A stretch of DNA of 5,181 nt, taken from positions 1 to 5,181 of the forward strand of contig CAMWSW010000092.1 of NCBI GenBank assembly GCA_947176975.1, in the 5' to 3' direction. This document shows positions 1-5,181 of this stretch, piece after piece (within the stretch, counting starts at the first letter, position 1; each line of letters begins with the position of its first letter). The stretch is from an uncultured Clostridia bacterium (lineage in GTDB: Bacteria; Bacillota; Clostridia; Christensenellales; UBA3700). Position numbers and translations under genes: made by a program. The notes under the pieces are model-generated. The model was given only the letters and a program-made list of their open reading frames with translations, did not search any database and was not told the DNA's origin.

Positions 1-1
1 G

Positions 2-730
2 GTTGTTACCGCAACTGCTGAGCCACAAGTCGTCGAGAAGATTGTCGAGAAAGAAGTTCCCGTCGAAAAGATAGTGGAGAAAGTCGTCGAAGTACCCGTA
101 GAGGTAGAGAAGATTGTAGAAGTCCCTGTCGAAGTGGAAAAAATCGTCGAGAAAGAAGTGGTCAAGGAAGTACCGGTTGAGAAGATCGTTGAGAAAGAAG
201 TAGTCAAGGAAGTGCCTGTTGAAGTTCCAGTCGAGAGAATCGTCGAAAAGGTCGTCGAGAAAAAAGTCGAAGTGCCTGTAGAGAGAATCGTCAAAGTTAC
301 CGAGCCGAGAGTAAGGAAAGAGGTTGCTCCGCGTCTCACTATCGACGAAGCGTACGCGCAGCTTTCCAAACAACAACAAAAGTACTTTGACGGCTTGAAG
401 CAGTACGCGCTTTCTAAACCAAACAGCAAAGAGAAGAAGTCGACTTATTATATTCTCTTCGGACAGTCTTCAGTAAATCCGCTCATGAAGTTGACCGTCA
501 AGAAAGACATGGTTGTCGCCCTCTTCAAAATGGAAGACGAGTATATGAAGGACATCAGAAGAGACGCTACGGGCGACGGCACGAAGATAAAAGTCAAAGA
601 GACGGAAGTCATAATATCCGACGCTCAAGCTTGCAAGGCGGCAAAGAATATGATAGATTTGCGCGAAGACCAAATCGAAAGATATCAAGACCTTTTGAGA
701 GAGCAACGCGCTTTAAAGAATAAGAAATAA
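2..730 (+). CDS. Val/Glu/Lys/Pro repeat protein with charged C-terminal domain, 5'-truncated
   Basis: The frame is open from base 2 to a TAA at 728-730 (242 residues visible), so the true start lies before the window; the GTG at 74 is just an internal valine codon of the repeat. Residues 10 to about 100 are low-complexity repeats of units such as VEKIVEKEV, VEVPVE and VEKKVEVPVERIV. Hydrophobic V/I alternate with E/K, and Pro recurs in PVE, which suggests an extended or amphipathic rod or spacer rather than a continuous coiled coil. From about residue 115 (LTIDEAYAQLSKQQQKYFDG) a non-repetitive lysine-rich domain runs to the end, including TYYILFGQSSVNPLMKLTVKK and a terminal charged helix (LREDQIERYQDLLREQRALK). 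I see no membrane segment, signal or catalytic motif in the visible part. I do not recognise a named family; a scaffold, surface or cytoskeleton-like role would be a guess. The gene ends just before a strong terminator, so it is the last gene of its transcript. Confidence 0.85.
   Translation, partial: VVTATAEPQVVEKIVEKEVPVEKIVEKVVEVPVEVEKIVEVPVEVEKIVEKEVVKEVPVEKIVEKEVVKEVPVEVPVERIVEKVVEKKVEVPVERIVKVTEPRVRKEVAPRLTIDEAYAQLSKQQQKYFDGLKQYALSKPNSKEKKSTYYILFGQSSVNPLMKLTVKKDMVVALFKMEDEYMKDIRRDATGDGTKIKVKETEVIISDAQACKAAKNMIDLREDQIERYQDLLREQRALKNKK
134..217 (+). repeat. Two tandem 42-bp units encoding an identical 14-residue repeat
   Basis: Units 134-175 and 176-217 both encode VEKIVEKEVVKEVP. Of the 14 codon pairs, 7 differ and all differences are synonymous. 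They lie within a longer degenerate repeat region, roughly 29-300. Amino-acid identity with silent divergence suggests an old duplication kept by selection on the protein rather than recent slippage. Confidence 0.85.
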
Positions 731-781
731 CAGTCAAGAGCGTTGAGAAAATTTCTCACGATTCTAATATCATAAGAGGCA

Positions 782-816
782 CGGGGAGACGGCGAAAGCC
801 GTCTCTTCGCTTTTTT
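782..816 (+). terminator. Strong intrinsic terminator after the repeat-protein gene
   Basis: The arms 786-793 (GAGACGGC) and 798-805 (GCCGTCTC) pair perfectly around a GAAA tetraloop. Four more base pairs, two of them G-U, extend the stem out to 782/809, giving 12 bp. One C and then six T residues (811-816) follow. It lies about 50 bp after the stop codon of the repeat-protein gene. There is no A-run on the left side, so it should act only on rightward transcripts. Confidence 0.93.
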
Positions 817-831
817 GCGCCTTACAAACTT

Positions 832-930
832 TCTGATGTCACCTCGACCGCAGTGGAGAGGTCTCTATCCGTTTATTTAATCTGTAGAGATTTCTCCATT
901 TCGCTACGCTACAGTCGAAATGACATAAGA
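832..930. repeat. Imperfect inverted-repeat (palindromic, REP/MITE-like) element
   Basis: The left arm (832-867) matches the reverse complement of the right arm (885-930) at 29 of 36 positions once a 10-bp insertion in the right arm is allowed. Six of the seven mismatches are transitions. The central loop is about 17 bp. The right arm carries a CGCTACGCTAC tandem and, read on the minus strand, contains TGTCATTTCGAC and GAAATGGAGAAATCTC. From memory this resembles a class of dispersed palindromes found between genes in several bacterial phyla. It has no coding capacity. It sits in the gap between a terminator and the next promoter, which is typical for such elements. Calling it mobile is inference; only one copy is visible. 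Confidence 0.7.
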
Positions 931-1093
931 TTGGCGAAAGGCGACAAGTAATTTTGCAAATACTACTTGGAAGCCTTCACACATACCAACCATTTACTCT
1001 TACCAAGCCTTTACTCTACTTAAAAAATAAATCCGTTTAATTTATGTTTTTTGTAAAATCTTTATATAATATTTCAAAAAATTTTTTTTAGTC

Positions 1094-1122
1094 TTGAAAT
1101 CGCAAAAAGAGTGTGCTAAAAT
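1094..1122 (+). promoter_or_regulatory. Sigma-A-type promoter with extended -10 for the three-gene cluster
   Basis: The -35 is TTGAAA (1094-1099). A 17-bp spacer ends in TGC, forming an extended -10, and TAAAAT (1117-1122) is the -10. An A/T tract lies just upstream. The predicted transcription start is near 1129, giving a leader of about 30 nt to the ATG at 1161. This makes the in-frame TTG at 1131, essentially at the transcript end, an unlikely start. Confidence 0.8.
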
Positions 1123-1150
1123 AAATTTGATTGAGCTTAAACGCACAAAT

Positions 1151-1154
1151 GGAG
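1151..1154 (+). promoter_or_regulatory. Ribosome-binding site that fixes the start at 1161
   Basis: GGAG followed by six bases and then ATG at 1161 is near-ideal spacing. The alternative in-frame ATG at 1149 overlaps this site and has no Shine-Dalgarno sequence of its own. Confidence 0.8.
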
Positions 1155-1160
1155 ATACTT

Positions 1161-2006
1161 ATGCAATATATTGATTATAAACAATACGGTAAATGCGCAA
1201 AATTGTCAAAGGGCGGCAAAACAATGCTTGTCACCGTCGACGTAGGTCCGAGAGTCATTTATTACGGCTTTGACGGAGGAGAAAATATATTCTACGAAGA
1301 CGCCGACGACCTTATCAACAAGGGCGGAGAATATTTTGACACTAATCTACCCGGCAAGGGAATTTGGCATATATACGGCGGACATAGACTTTGGAAGTGT
1401 CCGGAATATCTTGATACGTATTATCCCGACAATGCGCCCGTCGAAGTAATACAAGATGGCGAAAGCGTGACTTTTGTCAGCGAGGTGGAAAGCACCACGG
1501 GATTGCAAAAGACAATCAAGATCACGATGGACGAAAAGGGCAACGCCACGCTCAAGCATAAGTTTGCCAACAAAGGAAGAAGTGTTACGCCTCCCGTTGC
1601 GCTCTGGGCGCTTTCCGTAATGGACAAGGGCGCGAAAGCGTATATCCCAATTTCTACGGAAGACACGGGATTGCTTCCCAACAGAAATATCACGCTTTGG
1701 AGTTATACCGACCTCAAGGACGACAGACTTTGCATTCTCAACGACGCAATCACTTTGCAACAAAAGGACGTAAAACAGCCTATCAAAATAGGTACTTTTG
1801 CTTGCGGTCCCGTCAGCGTGGATATCAAGGGTATGAAATTCACGATTGAAATAAATTCTCCCGAGGGCGAATACGGCGACCATAATTGCAATATCGAGAC
1901 GTATACCAACGATATTATGCTTGAGATCGAGACGCTGTCGCCTATCAAAAGTATGGCGGTAGGAGAAGAAGTCGTACATATCGAAAAATGGAGTTTGACA
2001 AAATAA
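1161..2006 (+). CDS. DUF4380-type protein, galactose-mutarotase-like fold
   Basis: This 281-residue cytosolic protein has no signal peptide or membrane segment. It shows the pattern I associate with DUF4380 and related aldose-epimerase-like proteins: VDVGPRVIYYGF (26-37), GGENIFYED (39-47), IYGGHRLW (71-78), a PEYLDTYYPDNAPV block (81-94), LPNRNITLWSYTDLKDDR (172-189), and a C-terminal CNIETYTN/MLEIETLSP segment (243-261). The fold suggests binding of a sugar or sugar conjugate. His75 and acidic residues such as Glu246 or Glu257 are possible active-site positions, but the family's reaction is not established as far as I know. The start at 1161 is chosen for its ribosome-binding site and promoter spacing. 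It is the first gene of the cluster, and its TAA shares a base with the next start codon. The family call is fairly sure; a specific enzymatic role is not. Confidence 0.85.
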   Translation: MQYIDYKQYGKCAKLSKGGKTMLVTVDVGPRVIYYGFDGGENIFYEDADDLINKGGEYFDTNLPGKGIWHIYGGHRLWKCPEYLDTYYPDNAPVEVIQDGESVTFVSEVESTTGLQKTIKITMDEKGNATLKHKFANKGRSVTPPVALWALSVMDKGAKAYIPISTEDTGLLPNRNITLWSYTDLKDDRLCILNDAITLQQKDVKQPIKIGTFACGPVSVDIKGMKFTIEINSPEGEYGDHNCNIETYTNDIMLEIETLSPIKSMAVGEEVVHIEKWSLTK

Positions 2007-2866
2007 TGAAAAAACGCAGTTTAGTCGTAATAATCTGCATACTTGTTTTGGCTGCGTCGTTGTCTTTGACGGCGTGCAGCGGTTTGTTTTCGAGTAGCGC
2101 CGAACCTTCAAGGTCTTATATCGACATAGGCAAGGTAGACGACCCGCGTACGGCAAGTATCGTGGCGAACAATACTATGGAGTCTTGCGTACGCGTTATT
2201 ACGGAATATAAGAGCGGCTTAACAAGCGCAAGCAGCGGATTCGTAATCACCGAAGACGGCTACGTGCTCACCAACAGGCATTGCGTCGTTCGCTTTAATT
2301 CTACTGGCAGCGACACCACCGGTAACGTTGGGGAACAACCTATGACGGCTAGTTACAGCGTGGTCTTTGCCGACAACAGAGAGTATTCGGCAAAATTGGT
2401 TGCGTACAGTTCAAGCGTAGATATCGCATTGCTTAAAATTGCTACAATCAATTTACCTTTCATCTCCAATGAGAAGAGATTTCAGCCAGTCGTATTAGAG
2501 ACGGAAGAGGAACTCTATTACGGCGAAAGAGTGTATGCAATCGGCAATCCCGAGAACATAGGACTTATTCTCACAGAATTGACGATTGCCTCTCCCGCAA
2601 TCAAACTCAACAAAGCTGACGATTTCGACTCCGTGATACTCGACGGCAATATCAATCACGGCAACAGCGGAGGTCCGATTTTCAACGCGTACAGCAGAGT
2701 AAGCGGAATAGTATACGCAAGAATCGAGGGTACGAATAAGGACACATACGGCATAGGTTGCGCAATATCCACGGACATGATAATCGCCTTTCTTGAAAGC
2801 GTCGAGCACGCAAAAATCAACTATAAGACGACGCCAGTATCGAGTAGCGGAGAAGCAGCGGCTTGA
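2006..2866 (+). CDS. Trypsin-like serine protease lipoprotein (HtrA/DegP type, no PDZ)
   Basis: The 286-residue product starts with a lipoprotein signal: MKKRS, a hydrophobic stretch, then lipobox L-T-A-C with the lipidated Cys at 24. The mature protease should therefore be anchored on the outer face of the membrane. The catalytic triad is His92 (LTNRHCVV, after SGFVITEDGYV), Asp139 (SSVDIALLK) and Ser221 (HGNSGGPIF), the standard HtrA/DegP arrangement. IGCAIST near residue 255 fits the last strands of the fold. The protein ends about 30 residues later, so the usual C-terminal PDZ domain is absent. The start at 2006 is preferred over the in-frame ATG at 1988 because it gives a clean signal peptide and overlaps the upstream stop (TAATG), implying translational coupling; a GGAG at 1990-1993 is 12 nt away. 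A role in envelope quality control or processing is inferred from the family; the substrate is unknown. Confidence 0.9.
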   Translation: MKKRSLVVIICILVLAASLSLTACSGLFSSSAEPSRSYIDIGKVDDPRTASIVANNTMESCVRVITEYKSGLTSASSGFVITEDGYVLTNRHCVVRFNSTGSDTTGNVGEQPMTASYSVVFADNREYSAKLVAYSSSVDIALLKIATINLPFISNEKRFQPVVLETEEELYYGERVYAIGNPENIGLILTELTIASPAIKLNKADDFDSVILDGNINHGNSGGPIFNAYSRVSGIVYARIEGTNKDTYGIGCAISTDMIIAFLESVEHAKINYKTTPVSSSGEAAA

Positions 2867-2901
2867 CGTAATTATAAATTCAAATATCAGTACTAAAGAA
2901 A

Positions 2902-3684
2902 ATGCCTCAAGAAAAGAAAAACAATCCTCATCAAGGTCACAGAGAAAGAATGAAAGAAAAAATCAAGAACCAAGGCATCGAGCATTTGCCCGAGCACGAA
3001 GTTCTTGAATTTTTGCTTTATCCATTTATACCGTACAAAGATACCAATCCCATTGCGCACGAATTGATAGACAGATTCGGCACTCTCTCCAACGTGTTGG
3101 ACGCGTCGCCTAAAGTGCTTTTGGAAGTGAACAATATGACGGAAAACGCAGCTTTGTATTTAAGCACGATGCCTCAACTCATCAAAAAATACAATATCCA
3201 GAAATTCGGCAAGAAACCCGTGCTTGACACGATTGCTCATTCGGCGGAATATTTTCAACAACTCTTTCTCGACGAAAAAGAAGAAGCGATGTATATGCTT
3301 ATTCTCAACGCAAAGGGTATGCTGCTTTCAAGTTGCAAGATAGGTGTGGGAAGTGTTTCCGCTTGCCAACTCAACACCCGCGAATTTATTATGCGGACGG
3401 CAGACTCTCAAGGCAAATTTATTATGCTTGCGCACAATCATCCGTCGGGAAGTCCGTTGCCGTCATACGACGATTGCCAATTCACAAGGTGGCTCGTCTC
3501 ATTCGCCGAAGTGCTGGGCATCGAGCTTTGGGATCATATAATTATCTCGGCAGAGGGGTATTATTCTTTTAAAGAAAACAATATGTTGGAGACTTATGCG
3601 GGAGTATTTCGAGAGTATATGGAAAATGCTCAAGCCGCCGATAAGTATTCAATGGAAATTCGCAAGTTCACCGACAAGAGATAA
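2902..3684 (+). CDS. radC: RadC-family protein (JAB/MPN domain)
   Basis: The 260-residue protein has the two-part RadC layout. The N-terminal part (about 1-100) contains GHRERMKEK (12-20), LPEHEVLEFLL (29-39) and KDTNPIAHELIDRFGTL (46-62), followed by a position where a helix-hairpin-helix is expected (LLEVNNMTENAALYL, 73-87). The C-terminal JAB/MPN domain (about 110-230) carries an intact JAMM-type metal site: His178, His180, Ser188 and Asp191 in HxHx7SxxD form (LAHNHPSG...PSYDD), with Glu161 in TREF a candidate fourth residue. Despite the historical name, a DNA-repair role for the family is unproven. The helix-hairpin-helix lacks its usual glycines (NNMTEN where GxG is expected). The ATG at 2902 has only a weak ribosome-binding site, but the conserved GHRER segment lies upstream of the next ATG (2950), so 2902 is kept. 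The gene lies 35 bp after the protease gene and is probably co-transcribed. About 25 residues trail the JAB domain. Confidence 0.92.
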   Translation: MPQEKKNNPHQGHRERMKEKIKNQGIEHLPEHEVLEFLLYPFIPYKDTNPIAHELIDRFGTLSNVLDASPKVLLEVNNMTENAALYLSTMPQLIKKYNIQKFGKKPVLDTIAHSAEYFQQLFLDEKEEAMYMLILNAKGMLLSSCKIGVGSVSACQLNTREFIMRTADSQGKFIMLAHNHPSGSPLPSYDDCQFTRWLVSFAEVLGIELWDHIIISAEGYYSFKENNMLETYAGVFREYMENAQAADKYSMEIRKFTDKR

Positions 3685-3772
3685 TCAAGTCGCAGTAGGT
3701 ATTATCAAGTTTATAAAGATTATATAATATTGGGAACGATATTAAAATATAAGATCTTTTGCTACAATTTTT

Positions 3773-3838
3773 ATTGCTATTTCAAGCATTTCATGATAGA
3801 CTAAATATGTGTAAGAATGCTTGCAGGATTGCTATTTC
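3773..3838. repeat. Inverted repeat nested inside 11-bp direct repeats
   Basis: ATTGCTATTTC occurs exactly at 3773-3783 and 3828-3838. Between them lies a perfect 8-bp inverted repeat, CAAGCATT (3783-3790) and AATGCTTG (3816-3823), with a 25-nt loop. The whole fits in 66 bp of non-coding DNA upstream of the SIR2 gene. It might be a regulatory site, a recombination or insertion scar, or a chance product of AT-rich sequence. No T-run follows the stem, so it is not a classical terminator. Confidence 0.5.
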
Positions 3839-3892
3839 TCTATATCAATCTTAGTAATATTTTCTTTATCTGTAATTAGCTGTTAAACAAAG

Positions 3893-3920
3893 TTAAATGT
3901 TTTTTCTAGAGAAAATTTAA
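3893..3920. promoter_or_regulatory. Candidate operator palindrome upstream of the SIR2 gene
   Basis: TTTTCT (3902-3907) and AGAAAA (3910-3915) flank a 2-bp centre. Outer arms TTAAAT (3893-3898) and ATTTAA (3915-3920) extend the dyad imperfectly. It ends 10 bp before the ribosome-binding site, a location suited to a repressor site or leader hairpin. The high AT content makes a chance origin plausible. Confidence 0.3.
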
Positions 3921-3930
3921 AAGGTACGAA

Positions 3931-3935
3931 AGGAG
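3931..3935 (+). promoter_or_regulatory. Strong ribosome-binding site of the SIR2-TPR gene
   Basis: AGGAG, within AAAGGAG, lies 8 bases before the ATG at 3944. It is the best Shine-Dalgarno sequence in the window and firmly sets this start. Confidence 0.9.
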
Positions 3936-3943
3936 TAGTAGAT

Positions 3944-5181
3944 ATGAGACAAAAGGTTATTATTGCAGGCGCCGGAATTTCAGTAGCGCCACCCTCTAAT
4001 TTACCCAGCTGGTGGGAGTATAATAAAAAACTTATTGCAGGGATTAAAACAGAGGTATTAGAGTTGTGTCCAGAGGCAAAAGACGTACTGAAAGGTCTTG
4101 ACGTGGAAAATAAATTACCGGTTCAATGTATCTCTCAAATAATTGTGAGCCAAGGTGCTAGTGAAAGTTATTTCCCGCTATTGGAGCTGCTTAATGGAAC
4201 TTGTCCGAACGCGAATCACTTTGCTTTGGCCGAGCTGGCACGGCTTGGTCTTATTAAAGCCATTGTAACAACAAATTTCGATACTCTAATCGAAACTGCG
4301 TTCCAAAATGAAGCAGTGCCGCTTTTTACAGCCGTTCAAAAACAAGATTACTATGAGTCAGCACAAATAACTGCTTGCAAATTATATAAGATTCATGGCT
4401 CTGTCCACGACTACACCTCGCTGATAGACACAGTTAGACAAAAGGCAATAGGATTATCTCCAGAGAAAAGATTTATTTTGGAGAATATATTATCTAATAG
4501 CGATATCTATGTGATTGGTTTCTCAGGAGCCGATTTGGACTTTGACTTAGATTATATTCCACTGGTACGAGCGATAGAGAGTGGCAGTAAAATTACTTGG
4601 GTTGTTCGTTCCAACAATCAACTCAATCCTAATGTAGAGGAGTTACAAAAACGGTATCCACATAATGTATGTGTGAAGGAGATGGAACTACGTGAACTGT
4701 TTGAGAAATGGGGTGCGCATTACAGAGAAGTTAAGAAACCTCTTTTGGATACAACATGTTCGGAATACGAAGTAAAATTAACACAAAGAATTAAAGAATT
4801 GTTTTCCTCAGACCATATTGGTAAACATGGTTGCGTAGGGTACTGTCTTACTCTGCTAGACATGATAGATGCAGTGGAAGACGCAAATAAGCTTGCCGAA
4901 ATATATGAGAAAAAGTTAGACGTTAATGCTTTGAAAATATCTTCAGTGCTAGGAATAAATGCTTTTGCCAGACAAAAGCTTCTCAGTAAAGATTGGCAGG
5001 GAGCACTTCGTGGCTATAATGCCGTAATTAAGTGTTTGCAGCACTTCATTAATTTGTGTCGTGAAATACGGGAAACAAAAGACGTACAATTTTCAGCAGA
5101 ACAGTTCAGATTGGCGGAACAAGAAAACGCTCAAAATTTGGCCGCAGCATATACAAACATTGGAAATGTATATTATTATAT
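3944..5181 (+). CDS. SIR2-domain protein with C-terminal TPR-like helices, 3'-truncated; putative NADase defence effector
   Basis: The frame stays open from the ATG to the right edge (412 codons plus two bases), so the C-terminus is missing. The N-terminal SIR2 domain (about 1-260) has GAGIS (9-13, NAD-binding loop), a Pro/Trp-rich segment PSNLPSWWEY (17-26), TTNFD (109-113, Asn111 and Asp113), the catalytic-type HG (His151 in KIHGS) and GFSGADLDFD (192-201). These match SIR2 domains that hydrolyse NAD+. I see no paired zinc-ribbon CxxC motifs, which argues against a classical deacetylase. After about residue 275 the sequence is helical; 332-365 (LGINAFARQKL...WQGALRGYNAVI) and 397-412 (AQNLAAAYTNIGNVYYY) look like TPR units separated by a long insert. 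No signal peptide or membrane segment is seen. By analogy with ThsA and DSR-type proteins, it may deplete NAD+ upon phage sensing; this is inference. TTA leucine codons are frequent (10 in 412), unlike in the genes to the left. Partners, if any, lie outside the window. Confidence 0.88.
   Translation, partial: MRQKVIIAGAGISVAPPSNLPSWWEYNKKLIAGIKTEVLELCPEAKDVLKGLDVENKLPVQCISQIIVSQGASESYFPLLELLNGTCPNANHFALAELARLGLIKAIVTTNFDTLIETAFQNEAVPLFTAVQKQDYYESAQITACKLYKIHGSVHDYTSLIDTVRQKAIGLSPEKRFILENILSNSDIYVIGFSGADLDFDLDYIPLVRAIESGSKITWVVRSNNQLNPNVEELQKRYPHNVCVKEMELRELFEKWGAHYREVKKPLLDTTCSEYEVKLTQRIKELFSSDHIGKHGCVGYCLTLLDMIDAVEDANKLAEIYEKKLDVNALKISSVLGINAFARQKLLSKDWQGALRGYNAVIKCLQHFINLCREIRETKDVQFSAEQFRLAEQENAQNLAAAYTNIGNVYYY

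Larger units (their letters stand above)
731..1160. other. 430-bp intergenic region
   Basis: This gap holds, in order, a short dyad after the stop codon (TGAGAAA/TTTCTCA at 744-758), the terminator (782-816), an imperfect inverted-repeat element (832-930), an AT-rich stretch, and the promoter of the next operon (1094-1122). Between 931 and 1090 I see only a short direct repeat TTTACTCT (993-1000 and 1010-1017) and an A/T tract (about 1076-1089) just upstream of the promoter that could serve as an UP element. I found no open frame of meaningful length, tRNA or recognisable riboswitch here. Confidence 0.75.
3685..3943. other. AT-rich 259-bp spacer between the radC cluster and the SIR2 gene
   Basis: The spacer is visibly more AT-rich than the flanking operon. 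It holds a near-repeat of ATWATCAAGT (3681-3690 and 3701-3710), a TATAAT (3723-3728) without a good -35, nested repeats (3773-3838) and a palindrome (3893-3920). I find no convincing intrinsic terminator for the radC cluster and no strong consensus promoter for the SIR2 gene. Read-through or a non-consensus promoter is therefore possible. Confidence 0.6.

Noticed and set aside
74..76. GTG as the start codon of the repeat-protein gene
   Set aside because: The frame is open to the window's left edge with the same repeat pattern upstream, and there is no ribosome-binding site; the GTG is an internal valine.
29..300. Repeats in the first gene as a CRISPR array or minisatellite
   Set aside because: The repeats are degenerate at DNA level, in frame and coding, with no unique spacers.
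744..758. TGAGAAA-A-TTTCTCA dyad just after the repeat-protein stop codon
   Set aside because: A one-base loop cannot form a good hairpin, and the real terminator lies 25 bp downstream.
1131..1151. TTG (1131) or ATG (1149) as start of the DUF4380 gene
   Set aside because: The TTG lies at the predicted transcription start, and the ATG at 1149 overlaps the GGAG that serves the better-spaced ATG at 1161.
1347..2156. Long minus-strand open frame (269 codons) opposite the DUF4380 gene
   Set aside because: It is antisense to a gene with clear family motifs and spans two genes. Its translation is rich in Arg and Cys with no recognisable domain, and it has no promoter or ribosome-binding site that I can see.
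3681..3710. Direct near-repeat ATWATCAAGT across the radC stop codon
   Set aside because: Only two 10-bp copies with one mismatch, partly overlapping the stop codon; no further support.
3725..3744. TAATAT/ATATTA hairpin after radC as a terminator
   Set aside because: The stem is only six A-T pairs with an 8-nt loop and no T-run directly after it; too weak for an intrinsic terminator.
3817..3879. 20-codon hydrophobic mini-frame (MLAGLLFLYINLSNIFFICN) upstream of the SIR2 gene
   Set aside because: It resembles a small membrane toxin or leader peptide, but there is no Shine-Dalgarno sequence and short hydrophobic frames are expected by chance in AT-rich DNA.

Overview
The window looks like a piece of a low-to-medium GC Firmicutes genome, probably an uncultured gut-type clostridium. 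This placement is an inference from four things: AGGAG/GGAG ribosome-binding sites, TTGAAA/TAAAAT promoter style, a Clostridia-like RadC protein, and a Val/Glu/Lys repeat protein. No marker gene fixes the taxon. All genes read left to right.

Layout: (1) Positions 2-730 hold the 3' end of a gene for a protein with a long Val-Glu-Lys-Pro repeat stretch and a conserved-looking charged C-terminal domain; its start lies before the window. (2) A strong intrinsic terminator (782-816) closes it. A roughly 100-bp imperfect inverted repeat (832-930) resembling a dispersed palindromic element follows, then AT-rich sequence. (3) A well-formed extended -10 promoter (1094-1122) drives a tight three-gene cluster: a DUF4380-type mutarotase-fold protein (1161-2006), a lipoprotein trypsin-like protease of the HtrA/DegP type without a PDZ domain (2006-2866), and a RadC-family JAB/MPN metal-dependent protein (2902-3684). 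The first two overlap by one base (TAATG) and the third follows after 35 bp, so co-transcription is likely. Their functions do not form an obvious single pathway. (4) An AT-rich 259-bp spacer (3685-3943) contains nested direct and inverted repeats and a candidate operator. (5) From 3944 to the right edge runs a long open frame encoding an N-terminal SIR2 NADase-like domain followed by TPR-like helices. It has no stop codon in the window.

The SIR2-TPR gene is the most interesting item. It keeps the SIR2 active-site motifs, has its own strong ribosome-binding site, and uses TTA leucine codons far more than the four genes to its left (10 in 412 codons against 6 in about 1069). That suggests an accessory, possibly horizontally acquired gene. 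By analogy with SIR2 effectors of known anti-phage systems (Thoeris ThsA, DSR1/DSR2, SIR2-APAZ), the inferred role is an NAD+-depleting abortive-infection effector with a TPR sensor or scaffold. The rest of the protein and any partner genes lie beyond the window.
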